The notes beneath the pieces were generated by a model. That model ran no database searches. It saw nothing but the letters and a program-made list of their open reading frames with translations, and was not told the DNA's origin. 64,000 bases of DNA, from assembly GCF_036711975.1 (NCBI RefSeq), contig NC_091966.1, forward strand, positions 18,669,501-18,733,500, written 5' to 3'. The position numbers and the translations under genes are program-made. Positions 46,801 through 58,184 of the stretch are shown piece by piece; within the stretch, counting starts at the first letter, position 1, and each line of letters begins with the position of its first letter. The stretch is from Onthophagus taurus (lineage: Eukaryota; Arthropoda; Insecta; Coleoptera; Scarabaeidae).

Positions 46801-49800
46801 ACCCGCTAAATACAAAAAAAAGCCAATACAAATTTTGTTCTCATCTTTTGTGAACTGTGGTATAACCGGAAGTGCTAGAAATCTGAAAATATTTTAACCG
46901 AAAAGACCGCAATTGATAATAGTTAAGTTGAATTCTCAAGTTTTTATTTTGGCCAGAAACGTCTAATGACCGGTCTCGCTAAGACACCTGTATACGTACA
47001 CAGTTTAACAACAAATTTTTTTTCTCGAAAACCGTGAAGGGTTACGATGTTTTGATGGTCGATTTAAATCGCTAAAGGCATCCTCTAAATTATCCTAAAA
47101 TTTCATCCATTTCAGAAGTGCCCATCGGGATCAAATTCACCCCCAAAGTCCGCGCCGCGCTATATACGTATGGAATCTAACAACAAATTTCTTTTCTCGA
47201 AAACCGTTAAGGGTTACGGTGTTTTGATGGTCGATTTAAATCGCTAAAGGCATCCTCTAAATCATCCGAAAATTTTATCAATTTCAGAAGTGCCCATCAG
47301 CGTCAATTCACCCCTAAAGTCCCATCCGCGGTTTATAAGAATGATTTTTTTCTCGAAAACCGTTAGGGATTACGGTGTTTTGAAAATTGATAAAAATACT
47401 TAGACTGTGTTGTATTTGGTAGAATTTGGCTTAATTCGAAGGTGCCCATCAGGTTCCACTCTGATGGGCACATCCCTTCATCTACGTATCTGAAATTTAA
47501 TTTATATTCGAGTGGTTTAGTTTGTATTGTAGATTCACACCGATCTTTCGATCTAAAGTATTTTCAAGATGGTTTTCGAGTTACTTTGATTTTAACTTTT
47601 TTTGGCAAATTTCACCATGCTCCTTAAAACCCCATTTTTCAACCAATAGTCATTCAAAAAAGCACTTCAGATGATATCAAATAGATCGTTATTTGTTGTA
47701 TCAGAGTATCTTATGGCTGGTCAAAAATTGTATTATCGTTTCTCCATATTCAATGGCAGGAATGTCGAAAATTTTAAATGGAATGAGTCATATTTTTTTA
47801 ACCTAGCAAAGAGAGAATTTAATTCTCTACAAATCATCTATAAACATGCCTATTCACACTATACCTATTCATTGTAGTTTCCCTGATGTTGGGAAATTTG
47901 TCAAAACATCGACGGAATGATAGAAATTGTTTGGTTTTTTTATTAGAACGCCATGGAATTTTGACAGTTTTTCGTTTATGTTTGTATTATTGTTGTCATT
48001 ATATTAATATTTTACCGCATTTTACTGCATTTCCAAATGAAATTTAATTAAATAATTATATTTTAAAGTTGTATTTTTATTCAAACCTAATTTTTGTCAT
48101 TAATTTTTGTTTTCATTGCTTCATTTATTTGTTCTTCTGTTTGTTATTTTTGGCAAATAAAAGATAATAATCTAAAAGATTATCAATCGTAGTTAATTAT
48201 AAAAATAAATTAAACAAAAAACTGTCAAAATATTATGGCCTTCTAATAAAAATATAATCGATTTCCGGCATTTCCTGCATGTTTTGATAAATTTCTCACT
48301 ATGATGAAAACTATAATAAATAGGTATAGGAATGTTTATAGATTATTTGCAAAATAAAGTATGGGGCGTACCATTTAAAATTTTCGACTTTCTTGCAATT
48401 GAATGCGAAAAAACAAAAAATATGCCAAAAAAAAATTAAAATCAAAATAATTCGAAAACGAAAAATGCTAGGTAACTTTTATCAAAGTCAACATTTTTTT
48501 TCACATATAATTAAAAGGTGCAATAAAAACTATAACATTCCATTTAAAATAACGAAAACTGTTTTGATAAATTTCCCAATATGAGGGAAACTACAATAAA
48601 TAGGTATGGGAACGTTTATAGATAATTTGTAAAGAATTACATTACCTTTCTGATAGGCAAAAAAAATATGGGACGTTCCAGTTTCTTACTACCCTGTATA
48701 TATTATATACAACAAATGTCAATCTATTGACAGCATCTCAAGAATAATCGTGACAATTTAGAGTTTTTTTGAATGAACGTTAGCTGACATTAGGCTTTTT
48801 TAGAGCACGGTGAAATTTGCCAAAAAAGCTTAAAAATAAAATAACTCGAAAACGAAAAACGCTAGGTACCAATAACTTTTATTGAAGTCAACATATTTTT
48901 TTTACGTACAATAAAGGTGCAATAAAAACTATAGCATTCCATTTAAAATACCGGTAGACATGTAGATATTTTTTTAAATGTCAAATAGACTTCTAAAGAA
49001 ATTGATTTTTTAGTAATTTTTAGCAATCGTAGATAAAATGCTGTATATCACACGTGGGCTAGAGCATAATTACAGTACTCATGTGATTACACGACTCGGT
49101 CTATGACCTCGTCGTGCAATTCTCCACACTCGTACTGTAATTATGTTTCTAGCCCACTTGTAATATAAATAACTATTAGATCGAAAGTTTCGAATGAAGC
49201 CATGCAACCATAATTTCAAACCTCTACAGATAGTGGAACCTGAAACAGTTCTAACGTATCAGTTACGTGAGACACCGAGTATAATAAGGTTATAACATTT
49301 TGTAATAGAGCTAAAAAATACAGCATATTATCATTTTATTTTGAATGATAATTTCTCGGTATTAATACTAAATATTTTCGAAACTACTAAATTCTTCAAA
49401 TCAATATTGATGGGGAAAATTGCACAGTTTTCGATGTTCTATCACATGCATGTAATAAAAAGTTTGCGATGAAGAGAAGGTTACTTTAGACTGCAGTGTC
49501 ACCTTTATTTTTATACAATGAATAATAATATTTAAGAACTGAAGTTATTTATGTATTCAACATATCCATTTTCGAAACGATCGAAAAATACTCAAATATG
49601 TGTATTTTATGCACTTCTCATCGTTTAGGTCAAGGTCCTACCTTTCTATATATTAACTTCCATTCACTATATTCCTCTGTGAGCTTTTTCATTATGTATT
49701 CCATATCTTCATGGTCCTGTGCGGTTACTATTTATTCGCCGGCGATACATTATCTGTAGATGATGTTGTAGATTAGCGGAATACCCTTATTTTTGCATTT

Positions 49801-52366
49801 CATTTTCCACGACATTAGTGCTTTCTTTACATATATTTTGAACAAGATCGTTAATAGGCATTTGGATATTGTTTTCCATAACATGCTGCCATACGCTGTA
49901 TTTAGGTCTATGAACACTAGGTTCTTGCTTATACGCTGCTTTCTTTCATTAGCTAGAAGACATTAAAGATGTGGTCTCTTGTTGATGTTTCAGCACAGAA
50001 GTTACTTTCGTTCGATATTGGTTTACTGTTAAGGCAGTTCTAAAATAGTGTCTCAAATTGTCGGTATAGTTTTATTGTTCCATATTTTATCAGGTCTGCT
50101 GGTTTGTTACCAGATCTCGGTGCTTTCGAAATTTCATGTATTTATATGCTTTCGATCTACGTTCTGTTAGGAACTGCTTAAAGTAGTCGAGTGTTATTTT
50201 TTTTGTCCCCCTATATATGTCTTTATTCTGCTGCATGTCTTCTCCCATGTTGGTGCCGTGCTTTATGCTCGTTTGATATTGATGCCAAGTATATTTTCTG
50301 TTTTTCTCTCTTGTGTCTTATTACATCTTCTATTTCTTCCTTCCACCCATATGGTTCTCTAATTTGTCGGGTTTCCTTGTATTCCAGAGCTCTTTATAAA
50401 GCGGTAGTGTTCTTCGTTCTTTTTATATTCTATTTTTTTCAATTTTTCATTTAATCTAACTTCATGCGGTTTTTATGTGGTTTCATCAATTAAGCTGTAG
50501 AAGTTAAATGTTCCTCTGGTCTCTCTCCCTTTTTTCCGTGCCTGTCCCTTTTAAATATTTTTTCGAAAATACTATATAGCTCTTTCTAATTGTAAGACGT
50601 TGTGACTCGAAAACAAATTTTTGTTATCGAAGTTCTTGATGTCTTTTTCTGAGGTTTTTATCTTCTTCATAATAGATACTCATCCTGAACATAAATAAAC
50701 AATTATATCGACAAAATTATTTATTTTTTGCAACTAAGCTAATATATTAGAACTAAAAAATATTTTGTATGAAGAATGGCAAACTGACATTACATAAAGG
50801 AAAATTTGTTTTAATAAATGTTGAACAGAAACCTTTTATTAAAAATTATTCAAATTTTATAAAAGGTAATTAAAATATTTCAATAAGTCTCAAAATATCT
50901 CTTTTAATCAAAAATAATTGTAATAAAATACTAAAATGAACTTGTATTTTCAACTCAACAAGTTCTTAAAATTTTTCCTTAAATTTTTTCCTAAAAACGG
51001 CATTTTTCATACCATGATAGCAATCCATTGTGTTAACAATGTTGCTGAATTATCCAACCGATAAGAATATTTTTAAACAACGTTTTCAACCTTGACTTCT
51101 TTATCAAAAATTTGTTCAATAATTTTAATCTTAAAACCTCTAACAATAAATACAAAACGTTTCTACACATTGCCAATTATACGTCCTTTATTTAAACACA
51201 CCATCATGTTACTGCCAAATCGTTAAATAAATAACTTAGTTGGTTATATTTAAAAACATATCCTCAAAAACCTCCTTACTTATTTCATTTTTTTCTATTT
51301 ATAGGTGGTGAATTAAAAACTATTGTTATCCAACAAGAAGACGTTTCGGCAGCCACGTCTGTTTCAAATCCCGTTTCAGTTTCCGGTTCGGTCAGTTCAT
51401 GGATTGAAGCGGCAAATCTTCCTGTTTTGCCGGTGAGATGTAAAAATACTTCTGCCGAATTACATAAAAGTAGATTTGGTTCTGGTGGTCGAGGAAGATG
51501 TATTAAATTAGGAAATACTTGGTATACTCCAAGTGAATTTGAAGCTCTCTGCGGAAGAGCATCAAGTAAAGATTGGAAACGAAGTATACGATTTGGAGGA
51601 AGAAGTCTTCAAACTTTAATAGACGAAGGTGTTATTCTTCCACACGCCACAAGTTGCACGTGTTCAGCGTGTTGTGATGACGAAACTGCAACAGGACCGG
51701 TACGGTTATTTACTCCATATAAAAGAAAAAGGAGGAAAGAAGGTGATGGTACGTATAAAAGAAGAGAACATAGCGGGGACGAAAGTGATGAAGGTGGTCA
51801 AGAAAGATCAAAACAAGAAGCTTGGCAAAATTTGGCAGAAGGATTAGATTCAAACGAGTACCCAATAGAAGAAAATTCAGATCCTGTGGTAACTTTAAAA
51901 CGATTGGAAAATATTGCATTAAGTGTTTGTCGAATGATGAGCGAATTGAAGAAAGGAATTGAAGATGTTAAGGAAAATGTTAACAGGCAGAAGGAACGAT
52001 TTCAACGTGAAAAAGATGTTGCAGTTGTTGCTGCTCGAGTTGAAGCTCAAGTTGCTGCTTTACAACCTGATAATAATGCAGATTCTACATTACAACCGTC
52101 CTTGGATAATGACCATGTTAAAAAAGTATTTTTCGTTTGCAAGAATTATAAATTTCTTTATTAATTTGATGTATTTTTAGTGCGCAAATTGTAATAGAGA
52201 GGCATTAGCTGAATGTTCTCTATGTAGAAGAACTCCATACTGTTCGACATTCTGCCAAAGAAAAGACTGGGGAGCGCACCAAGTTGAATGTGTTAGAAGT
52301 GTTCAACCAGAAAATAATAATCAACAATCAATAATGTTGATTGTTGAAAGCGCGGACCAACAGTGA
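43887..52366 (+). CDS. Deaf1: DEAF1 transcription factor (SAND + MYND), complete
   Basis: Three coding exons, 427 residues: 43887-44163, 51305-52125 and 52181-52366. Exon 1 ends one base into a codon (TCC A|GTAAGT) and exon 2 supplies GT, giving [13 protein letters not shown]; exon 2 to 3 is phase 0. Start chosen at ACCACCATGG. Exon 1 is acidic with [20 protein letters not shown]. Exon 2 carries the SAND domain ([60 protein letters not shown], with the DNA-contacting KDWK), a Cys cluster (SCTCSACC), a basic YKRKRRK signal and a coiled coil ([20 protein letters not shown]). Exon 3 is a MYND zinc finger ([37 protein letters not shown]). DEAF1 binds TTCG-containing sites and regulates developmental and immunity genes. 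The 7.1 kb intron 1 is a transposon sink. Confidence 0.93.
44748..45425 (-). pseudogene. Tigger/pogo element 5' part with transposase N-terminus
   Basis: Minus strand: CAGTGAAATTCCCCTAACTC (complement of 45406-45425) is a pogo/Tigger terminus; CTCGAACT motifs recur behind it. The frame from 44969 reads [20 protein letters not shown] and [18 protein letters not shown], the CENP-B-type helix-turn-helix. It stops after about 50 residues, so the DDE domain is absent. A Harbinger-type MITE is nested between terminus and ORF. Confidence 0.75.
45252..45394. mobile_element. PIF/Harbinger-type MITE nested in the Tigger relic
   Basis: GGCCCACTTTTACCACCTCT at the left and AGAGGTGGTAAAAGTGGGCC at the right, TTA on both sides. 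Inside, AGCGCTCTCATTGGC and further inverted stretches. Same family as the two copies at 54246-54522. Confidence 0.8.
45730..45773 (-). ncRNA. Hammerhead-like ribozyme motif, copy 3
   Basis: On the minus strand: outer stem TGCGC/GCGCA around CTGAAGA, an inner CGAAAA/TTTTCG stem and CGAAAC. It directly abuts a plus-strand Penelope coding fragment, in inverted orientation, as expected for the composite 5' ends of Penelope-like elements. Confidence 0.4.
45774..46135 (+). pseudogene. Penelope-like element, thumb-region fragment
   Basis: Plus strand: [13 protein letters not shown] and [15 protein letters not shown] (45780-45880), matching the conserved INFLDLxI...YRKPTxTD block that follows the Penelope palm, then a frameshift and [14 protein letters not shown] (45980-46025). 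Lacks the palm and the GIY-YIG domain. Confidence 0.75.
46245..46349 (-). pseudogene. piggyBac-like fragment
   Basis: Minus strand [19 protein letters not shown] and [12 protein letters not shown], resembling the GRGSxDxR...VxVVKWxDNKxV segment of PGBD-type transposases. About 35 codons only; the rest of the open frame is unrelated. Confidence 0.5.
46855..46998. repeat. Solo terminus of the fold-back element family
   Basis: Matches the ends of the 14985-18865 element: CCGGAAGTGCTAGAAATCTG, TTTTATTTTGGCCAGAA, then GGTCTCGCTAAGACACCTGT. Orientation as in its right arm. No partner arm was found nearby. Confidence 0.75.
47010..47470. repeat. Tandem repeat, ~165 bp unit, about 2.7 copies
   Basis: Three starts of TTTTCTCGAAAACCGTTA(A)GGG (about 47019, 47193, 47353). 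The first two units share GATGGTCGATTTAAATCGCT, GGCATCCTCTAAAT and TTTCAGAAGTGCCCATC; the third is diverged and ends at a second GTGCCCATCAGG / CTGATGGGCAC pair (about 47442-47470). Confidence 0.8.
47760..48440. repeat. Fold-back: inverted arms around a 250 bp centre
   Basis: The left arm (47760-47972) and right arm (48222-48440) are inverted copies: GTCAAAACATCG...TTTTGACAG against CTGTCAAAA...GTTTTGATAAATTT, including an element reading TTCTAATAAAAA. The right-arm sequence is then repeated directly: 48290-48540 and 48565-48960 share AGGTATAGGAA/AGGTATGGGAA, CTCGAAAACGAAAAAC-like and GGTGCAATAAAAACTATA blocks. Confidence 0.7.
49054..49166. repeat. ~110 bp hairpin repeat
   Basis: GGGCTAGAGCATAATTACAG at the left and CTGTAATTATGTTTCTAGCC at the right, with ACACGAC/GTCGTG inside. 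No coding content. Confidence 0.75.
49610..50530 (-). pseudogene. Decayed non-LTR retrotransposon RT
   Basis: Minus strand with many stops: linker [18 protein letters not shown] (about 50400-50350), then near 49910 [19 protein letters not shown], corresponding to the FIDLxKAYDSVxxxxLW palm-A motif, and [11 protein letters not shown]. The plus frame at 50191-50454 is a shadow. Confidence 0.5.
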
Positions 52367-54240
52367 AAACGTGTTAAAGGCGTAATTTAAAGGTAAAATT
52401 AAGAACGATAATATTTAATAAGATACAAACTCACTGTTAATTTTTTTTTACTTTTTCAATGACATAAAATTAATTTTTTAATACATAAAAGAAGGCAGCA
52501 AAGACATTAATTGGAATTTAAAAAGTAATTAAGTGACTACTTTACATTTTTCTTTTTATTATTTTATTCTTTTTATTTTAACAAAGTTATAACTCTCTTA
52601 GCATAATTTAGTATAGGATTGTTAAGCTTAAAAAAAATTATGATAATTATAAAGGTACTGTTTCTTTGGTATTGTCCTTGCTGGGATTTGTGATAAATTT
52701 TGTACCATCTGTACTTTCATATCTTTAAAAAATATTACTGAAACAATCGTTTTATTAATTAAATCCTCTTTTGTAAGCGTACTGTACAAAGTTACTCGAT
52801 GTTTATTTAAATAAATATTTTCTGAAAAATGTTTATTGTTTACATAAACATTAATGAATCACCTTCCAAATTACATCATCTTCACATCATACCTCTTTTA
52901 TATATTAAATTTGACATAAAATCATTTAATTACTTTAAATCCCAATACTATAAAGTTGAAATGTTTTTTACTTACTGCACATTTAGAATGAATTCAAGAA
53001 ACCTTCACACTAGAATAAGGATGATACATTAAAGTATGAGAGGTTTCTTATCCTTTTTCATATATCAGTATGGGTTATGAATAAAGAAAATAAAAGTATT
53101 TGCCAAAAACAATGTAAATAAATGGAATTAAACTTTTAAAAATCGAGAGATCACCTAACAGTAATGTAAATGAAAGATAAAATATGTGGAAACCTAACCA
53201 TTTGATTCGAGGCGATAAAAACATTGGACATTGGACAAGACAATAAAACAAAGAAAACTGTAAGTAGAAAATTTATAGGAAACTTATTGAGATGAATTAA
53301 ATCAAACAACTTCAAGAATACCATGAAAGCCGCTGATTAGCTGAATAATCAAATGATTTGAAGAATTTAATTTTTTGATTAGAATTATTAAACGAAGTAG
53401 GTATGATTTGATAAGATACCTAATCATGAAGAACATGAAAAAAGTGATTCGTCAAAGGTATGTGTATTTTATATCCTTTATTACCTTGCCTAGGCTTGTA
53501 TTTTTTGAGACCTTGCAATGAATCTATTTGGTTGTAGAATGTTACACCCAGAATTTAGTGTTCTCTATATCTACACTGATATTTTCGTGATATACAAATA
53601 CTTTAATTACACTTTTTCACTTTTGAGGTGTTCTATTTGGTCCTTAAAATGTTATACCTTTCAGAAATACATACAGTCGCCTCAAATAACTTAACTTTTG
53701 TAGGCTATCGTTCTTTGATCTATGTAAAAGGTCCTAACCCACACATAAACGATATTTACTTAATGCATAAAGTAATCTCTGGCAGTTTTAAACTATACAA
53801 GTGAAAAAAGCACAGATATTTAAAGACTTACATCTAGAATTCAGGCTCATTTACAAAATATATAATTCAATGATAGAGTTCTTTTACTCATTTAAACCCA
53901 AATGCTTCTTCTTCGCCAAACCCTAAAATATCTAAAATATTGTTATAATATTTTAAATATTATAGAGATTCATGTTTAACTAAATGTAAGTATAAGTGGG
54001 ATGTTATTACGCTAAGTATAATACAAAAGATGGCCTGAAAATAGGTTCACAAAGAGAAAGAACTCAAATGAATTAAAAAGTTATAAATTATACTTACTTA
54101 TATTTTTGATTAAACGCTTTAAGCTTTTGCTACTCATATTGAATAGCACATAAAAAGAAACAAAAATTGATGAGATTTGATACTAAATACACAATATTAA
54201 TATTTTTTAGAGTACTGTTCATAAAATACATAGATGGTAG
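52367..54240. other. DEAF1 3' flank, no gene seen
   Basis: AT-rich. AATAAA-type signals occur (for example near 53080), but the actual 3' end cannot be placed. No recognised repeat. Confidence 0.4.
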
Positions 54241-54245
54241 TCTTA

Positions 54246-54522
54246 GGCCCGTTTTTACCACCTTTTGAAAAATTTATCCGATAGATAGATTGGCGCTCCT
54301 GGCCAATGAGAGCGCTTAAAACCGCTGTAACCATGGTAATTATCCCTAAGATAGTTTATCAGGAGGATGGTAAAAGTGGACCTAAGGCTCGTTACTACCA
54401 TCTTCTGGTTAAGCTATCTAAGGGATTATTACCACGGTTACGGCTATTTCACACGCTCTGATTGGCTAGTAAATGGGTTTATCTATAAGATAAATTTAAC
54501 TAAAAGATGGTAGTAATGGACC
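54246..54522. mobile_element. Two back-to-back Harbinger-type MITEs
   Basis: Copy 1 runs from GGCCCGTTTTTACCACC to GGTAAAAGTGGACC (54246-54383); copy 2 from GGCTCGTTACTACCATCTT to GATGGTAGTAATGGACC (54387-54522). TTA, TAA and TTA triplets stand outside, between and after them, so the middle triplet is shared. They belong to the family at 45252-45394 but differ from each other, in line with separate insertions at the same spot. Confidence 0.75.
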
Positions 54523-54821
54523 TTAGTGTAGTATTTTTCAATAATTGTAAATTTTCGAACTTTTTTTCAAGTTTAAAGTTCGTTAAATATAGAGAAAAGT
54601 GGAATAATGACATATACTAGGTCAGGCAGAGTCGTGGGTGAGACGGAGGATGACAGTGGAGCAATGAAGTTGGTCAACAAACCTTCTGACCAACTGACCA
54701 ACAACCTTACTATGCAATACCTTATATAATCATATCTAAAGATCTATAGAAACATAGAGTTATCACTGTGAAGCCTGGTCTTCGAGAGGAAGATCCTGAG
54801 GAGGATTTAGATCCAATATAT

Positions 54822-55450
54822 ACACTCCGCGGCATAAAAAACGCATCACCTAAAATGATGACCAGTTTCAAATTGCAATAACTTTTGAACGTATTGCTCG
54901 ATTTGAATTTTATTTGAATAGTCTACCCTTTGCCAATATTCTCTTCGCCTTCCCCATTTTGGCGCTCTTCAATTTCAGCAATGGTGAATAACGTTAATGC
55001 GTGTTTGCTTCCTACACTTTGAAACTTGCTATGGGGTGCGCCGACAAAAGAAATTAATTAACATAAAGAGCTTGTAGTCTCGTCTTCTGATCACTTCTGT
55101 TTTTTGTTCAAGTTTCTATTGTTGTTAACACCAAAGTTACAAGCTCTAAAAGATAATGCAGCTTGTTCGGCAGCGCCATCAGTAATTAAAATAAGTCATG
55201 GATGTCGATGAAATTTAATTAAACTGTGACAAGTAAATCAAACAAAATGTTAATAACGGATATTTTCTCCCCTCCCTTGAATGGTATAACTATCCTTCGA
55301 GGCATACCTCGAATCAGGTTTTGAATTTCACTTTGGGGAATCTGGTTACATTTTTCTTCTAGCGCTATTCGGAGATCATCTAGCGTTTGTATAGCACCAC
55401 AACGGGCTCTAACTCGTCTCCCTAGCATGTCCCAAATGTGTTCACAAATA
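54822..55450 (-). pseudogene. Tc1-type element end with transposase C-terminus
   Basis: TACACTCCGCGGCATAAAAA at 54825 is a Tc1-type terminus with a TA flank. On the minus strand 55428-55219 reads MLGRRVRARCGAIQTLDDLR, IALEEKCNQIPQSEIQNLI and GMPRR, the segment just after the catalytic Glu (HIWDMLGRR can be read across the start at 55440). Everything upstream is missing. Confidence 0.75.
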
Positions 55451-57535
55451 TTTTATTCCGCTGATATGTTGGACTATGTTAGACAACCCTTTATTATATA
55501 GTCACCCTTTATTATTTGTTGCAGCTTATCATCTGCCACGGCTCATATGATATAATTCTGATAATTCTGAATTACAATAAGTGATAAATTTTTCTTTGTG
55601 CAGTTAACATCTGCAGATTACTAGGGTGTAGTCCACTACACCTGTATTCACGCAGAGTCTTGAGAGTTGAAGCTGTACACATTAAATATGCAAGATTTTG
55701 CAAAGTTGTACAGAGCTTTGGTTTCAAGTAACCACATAAGTGTATTTTGATTTAGATTCCTGTAGTTGCAAAGTTGACAATATGTCTTAGTGTCATGAAT
55801 TTAAGAGAATACAGGTCATAATTCTGCAGACCATTATATCCTAATTTATGAAGAGTCCACAAGCTCTTCATAAATTAGAATATTGCACACTCCCAAAATG
55901 CTATAGATTCAAGCTTTTGCAGAGTTAAAGGTTAAAAGAGAGTGGCGAGAATGGTTAGAACACAATGGTAAACATAGATATTTTACAGAATTTATTACTT
56001 ATTTATTCCTTGGATACCTACAATGATTTAAATAGTTTTGTATAAAATTACTTTTTATGACACAGGTGATAGTAGATGTTAGAGACCACGAGAACTTGTT
56101 TCAAGGAGTTTTCCGAAATATGTCATAAAACATATTATAATGCTTGTTCATGTAACAATGCAACTTAATTGATAATAATTGGCATCTCTGATATGCTCTG
56201 GTAGTTGTGGCTGTTCATAGGTACATATGTAATGATTTCCATAAATGCAATAACAGTCTCTTGACACTTTGAAACGTTGGAATGCCAGGTTGAATATCTA
56301 TATATAGCAATAAATAAGTTTAATATGTAGGATTAGGATGAAGTAGTAATGAAGTAATAATTTTGGGAAACGGAGAATAAAAGTTTCATTCGAGACGGGA
56401 CACATAAATTAAAAAAATCGAATTATTTGAACGTTAAATATACATATAATAAGAAGGAAATCTTCAAATCTGTGATCATTGACAAATTTGACGTTTCAGT
56501 AACATCAAACTTTGGGTTACTCTAACACGGATGCCAAAAGAAAACATTATGAAATGGCAGGAGCGTAAGAGCATCAGAGAGAGCATCTTTTGACAAAAAT
56601 AATGCAACCAGGAGTTGTATTATATCTGTATTATCATCTGAGATTGGTACGATGTTCAATGGATGTTACAAACTATATAAAAAGACTTGCAAAATTATTT
56701 CATATTCATCTAATTTTACCTTTTTTGTGTATAGATGATTGTACACGATGATTGCATCGGTGTTAGAACACTAACAATAAGTCTAGGTAAACATTAATAT
56801 GAAAAAAGCATTCCATGAAGACACATAAAAAAATGGGTGCAATATCTTCTGATTAAATTTTAAGTTTTTCGAAATTTTGGCCGTTGTTATGATCCAAACT
56901 ATAACCTTTATCCCTTAAAGACTGATCAGATGAGTGTTCTTTATCGTAATTTCTCCACTTTTTTTTCAATTTCTCATAAAGCCATTTTCAGTAAACTTGT
57001 TTATTTAGCGTATGACATATATAACACACACAATAGAATAGTAGGTAAAAGTTACAAACAATATATAAAACTCTCAATAGGAAGTACAATCAAAATCTAA
57101 AATGTTATACCTAATTCGGCTAGCAAAGAGTTTCGGGTTTAGCATCAAAGAAGTCCCTTACAGCGTTAGGATAAGGATACCATATCACAATATGGTATCG
57201 CACTCCCTATTTGTAGAAGCTATTCTGTACGTATTCTGCAAATCCTTTTGGTTCTTGTTTAGGGAGGACTTATTGGTTTATTTTGATGGTGCTTTGGCGT
57301 TCCAGTCTTTTTCTCATTCAGAGTTGATGTAGTTGATGTCGGAATCTGAGACGATTCATATCATGATACGGTAGGTCCTCATGAATTAGCAGCAGTGAGT
57401 TGTCAGTTATTTTCTTGAACTCTGTTACGGGAGCATTCTTTCTTTGTAGGTTTGTGGCAGAATGCTGCTCGTACACCTTGGGTAACACTAAATAAACTAA
57501 AACAGTTGGCACTCAGATTAATGTTAGGATCTTCG
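55451..57535. other. No gene recognised; one hairpin
   Basis: TCCTAATTTATGAAGAG/CTCTTCATAAATTAGA at 55837-55880 is a clear inverted repeat. Frames at 57102-57332 and 57318-57512 have no known motif. Confidence 0.45.
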
Positions 57536-57539
57536 GACT

Positions 57540-57870
57540 AAAGACACATGGAACCCATTCAAATACCAAACGGTCCTGATCAGGACCATATGTCAAAAAA
57601 TCTAAGAAACACTCTCTGCATTTGCTAACTTAATATAAAAGCAATTAGCTATGCTAACTGTGAATATCTTTCAAAATTCCTTCGACAGAACGATATAGAC
57701 GTGGCTGTCATTCAAGAGACCCACACAGATAGCAAGTAATAGCTCGGAGTTAGAGGTAAGATACCAGGATATGATATCTTAGGGACAACATATCATCGTT
57801 ATTATGGCTGCGATACTTACATGCGCAACTTCATAAAGAATGCCCATTTAGTGTTGACTACTATACGTCA
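57540..57870 (+). pseudogene. Non-LTR endonuclease N-terminus fragment
   Basis: Plus strand, 57640-57860: NDIDVAVIQETHTDSK (the conserved QETH of APE-type endonucleases), then IPGYDILGTTYHRYYGCDTY. The fragment stops where a short hairpin (about 57891-57923) begins. Confidence 0.6.
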
Positions 57871-58184
57871 TAATATACACACTATCAATAAATGGATTAT
57901 TATTCTCTAAATAATCCATTTATGTAGGGATAGCTAGCGGGTTAAGTAAGTTTACTTACTGCCAATAGGTCAAATAGTCTCAAAGCATTTTATTGTAATG
58001 TTCTTATATTTGTGTTCTTATAAATGTTGAATGTTTTGTCCACGTTCCACTGTAAGTGTTGATCACTATTTCTACTTTCAATTAATTCTAATTTGTAAAT
58101 TTTGATATTATTGTTTAATAAAACAAAAAAATAATTCTCCAAAATACTTTATTACATCCGAAACATCTTTTATCTAATAAACAT

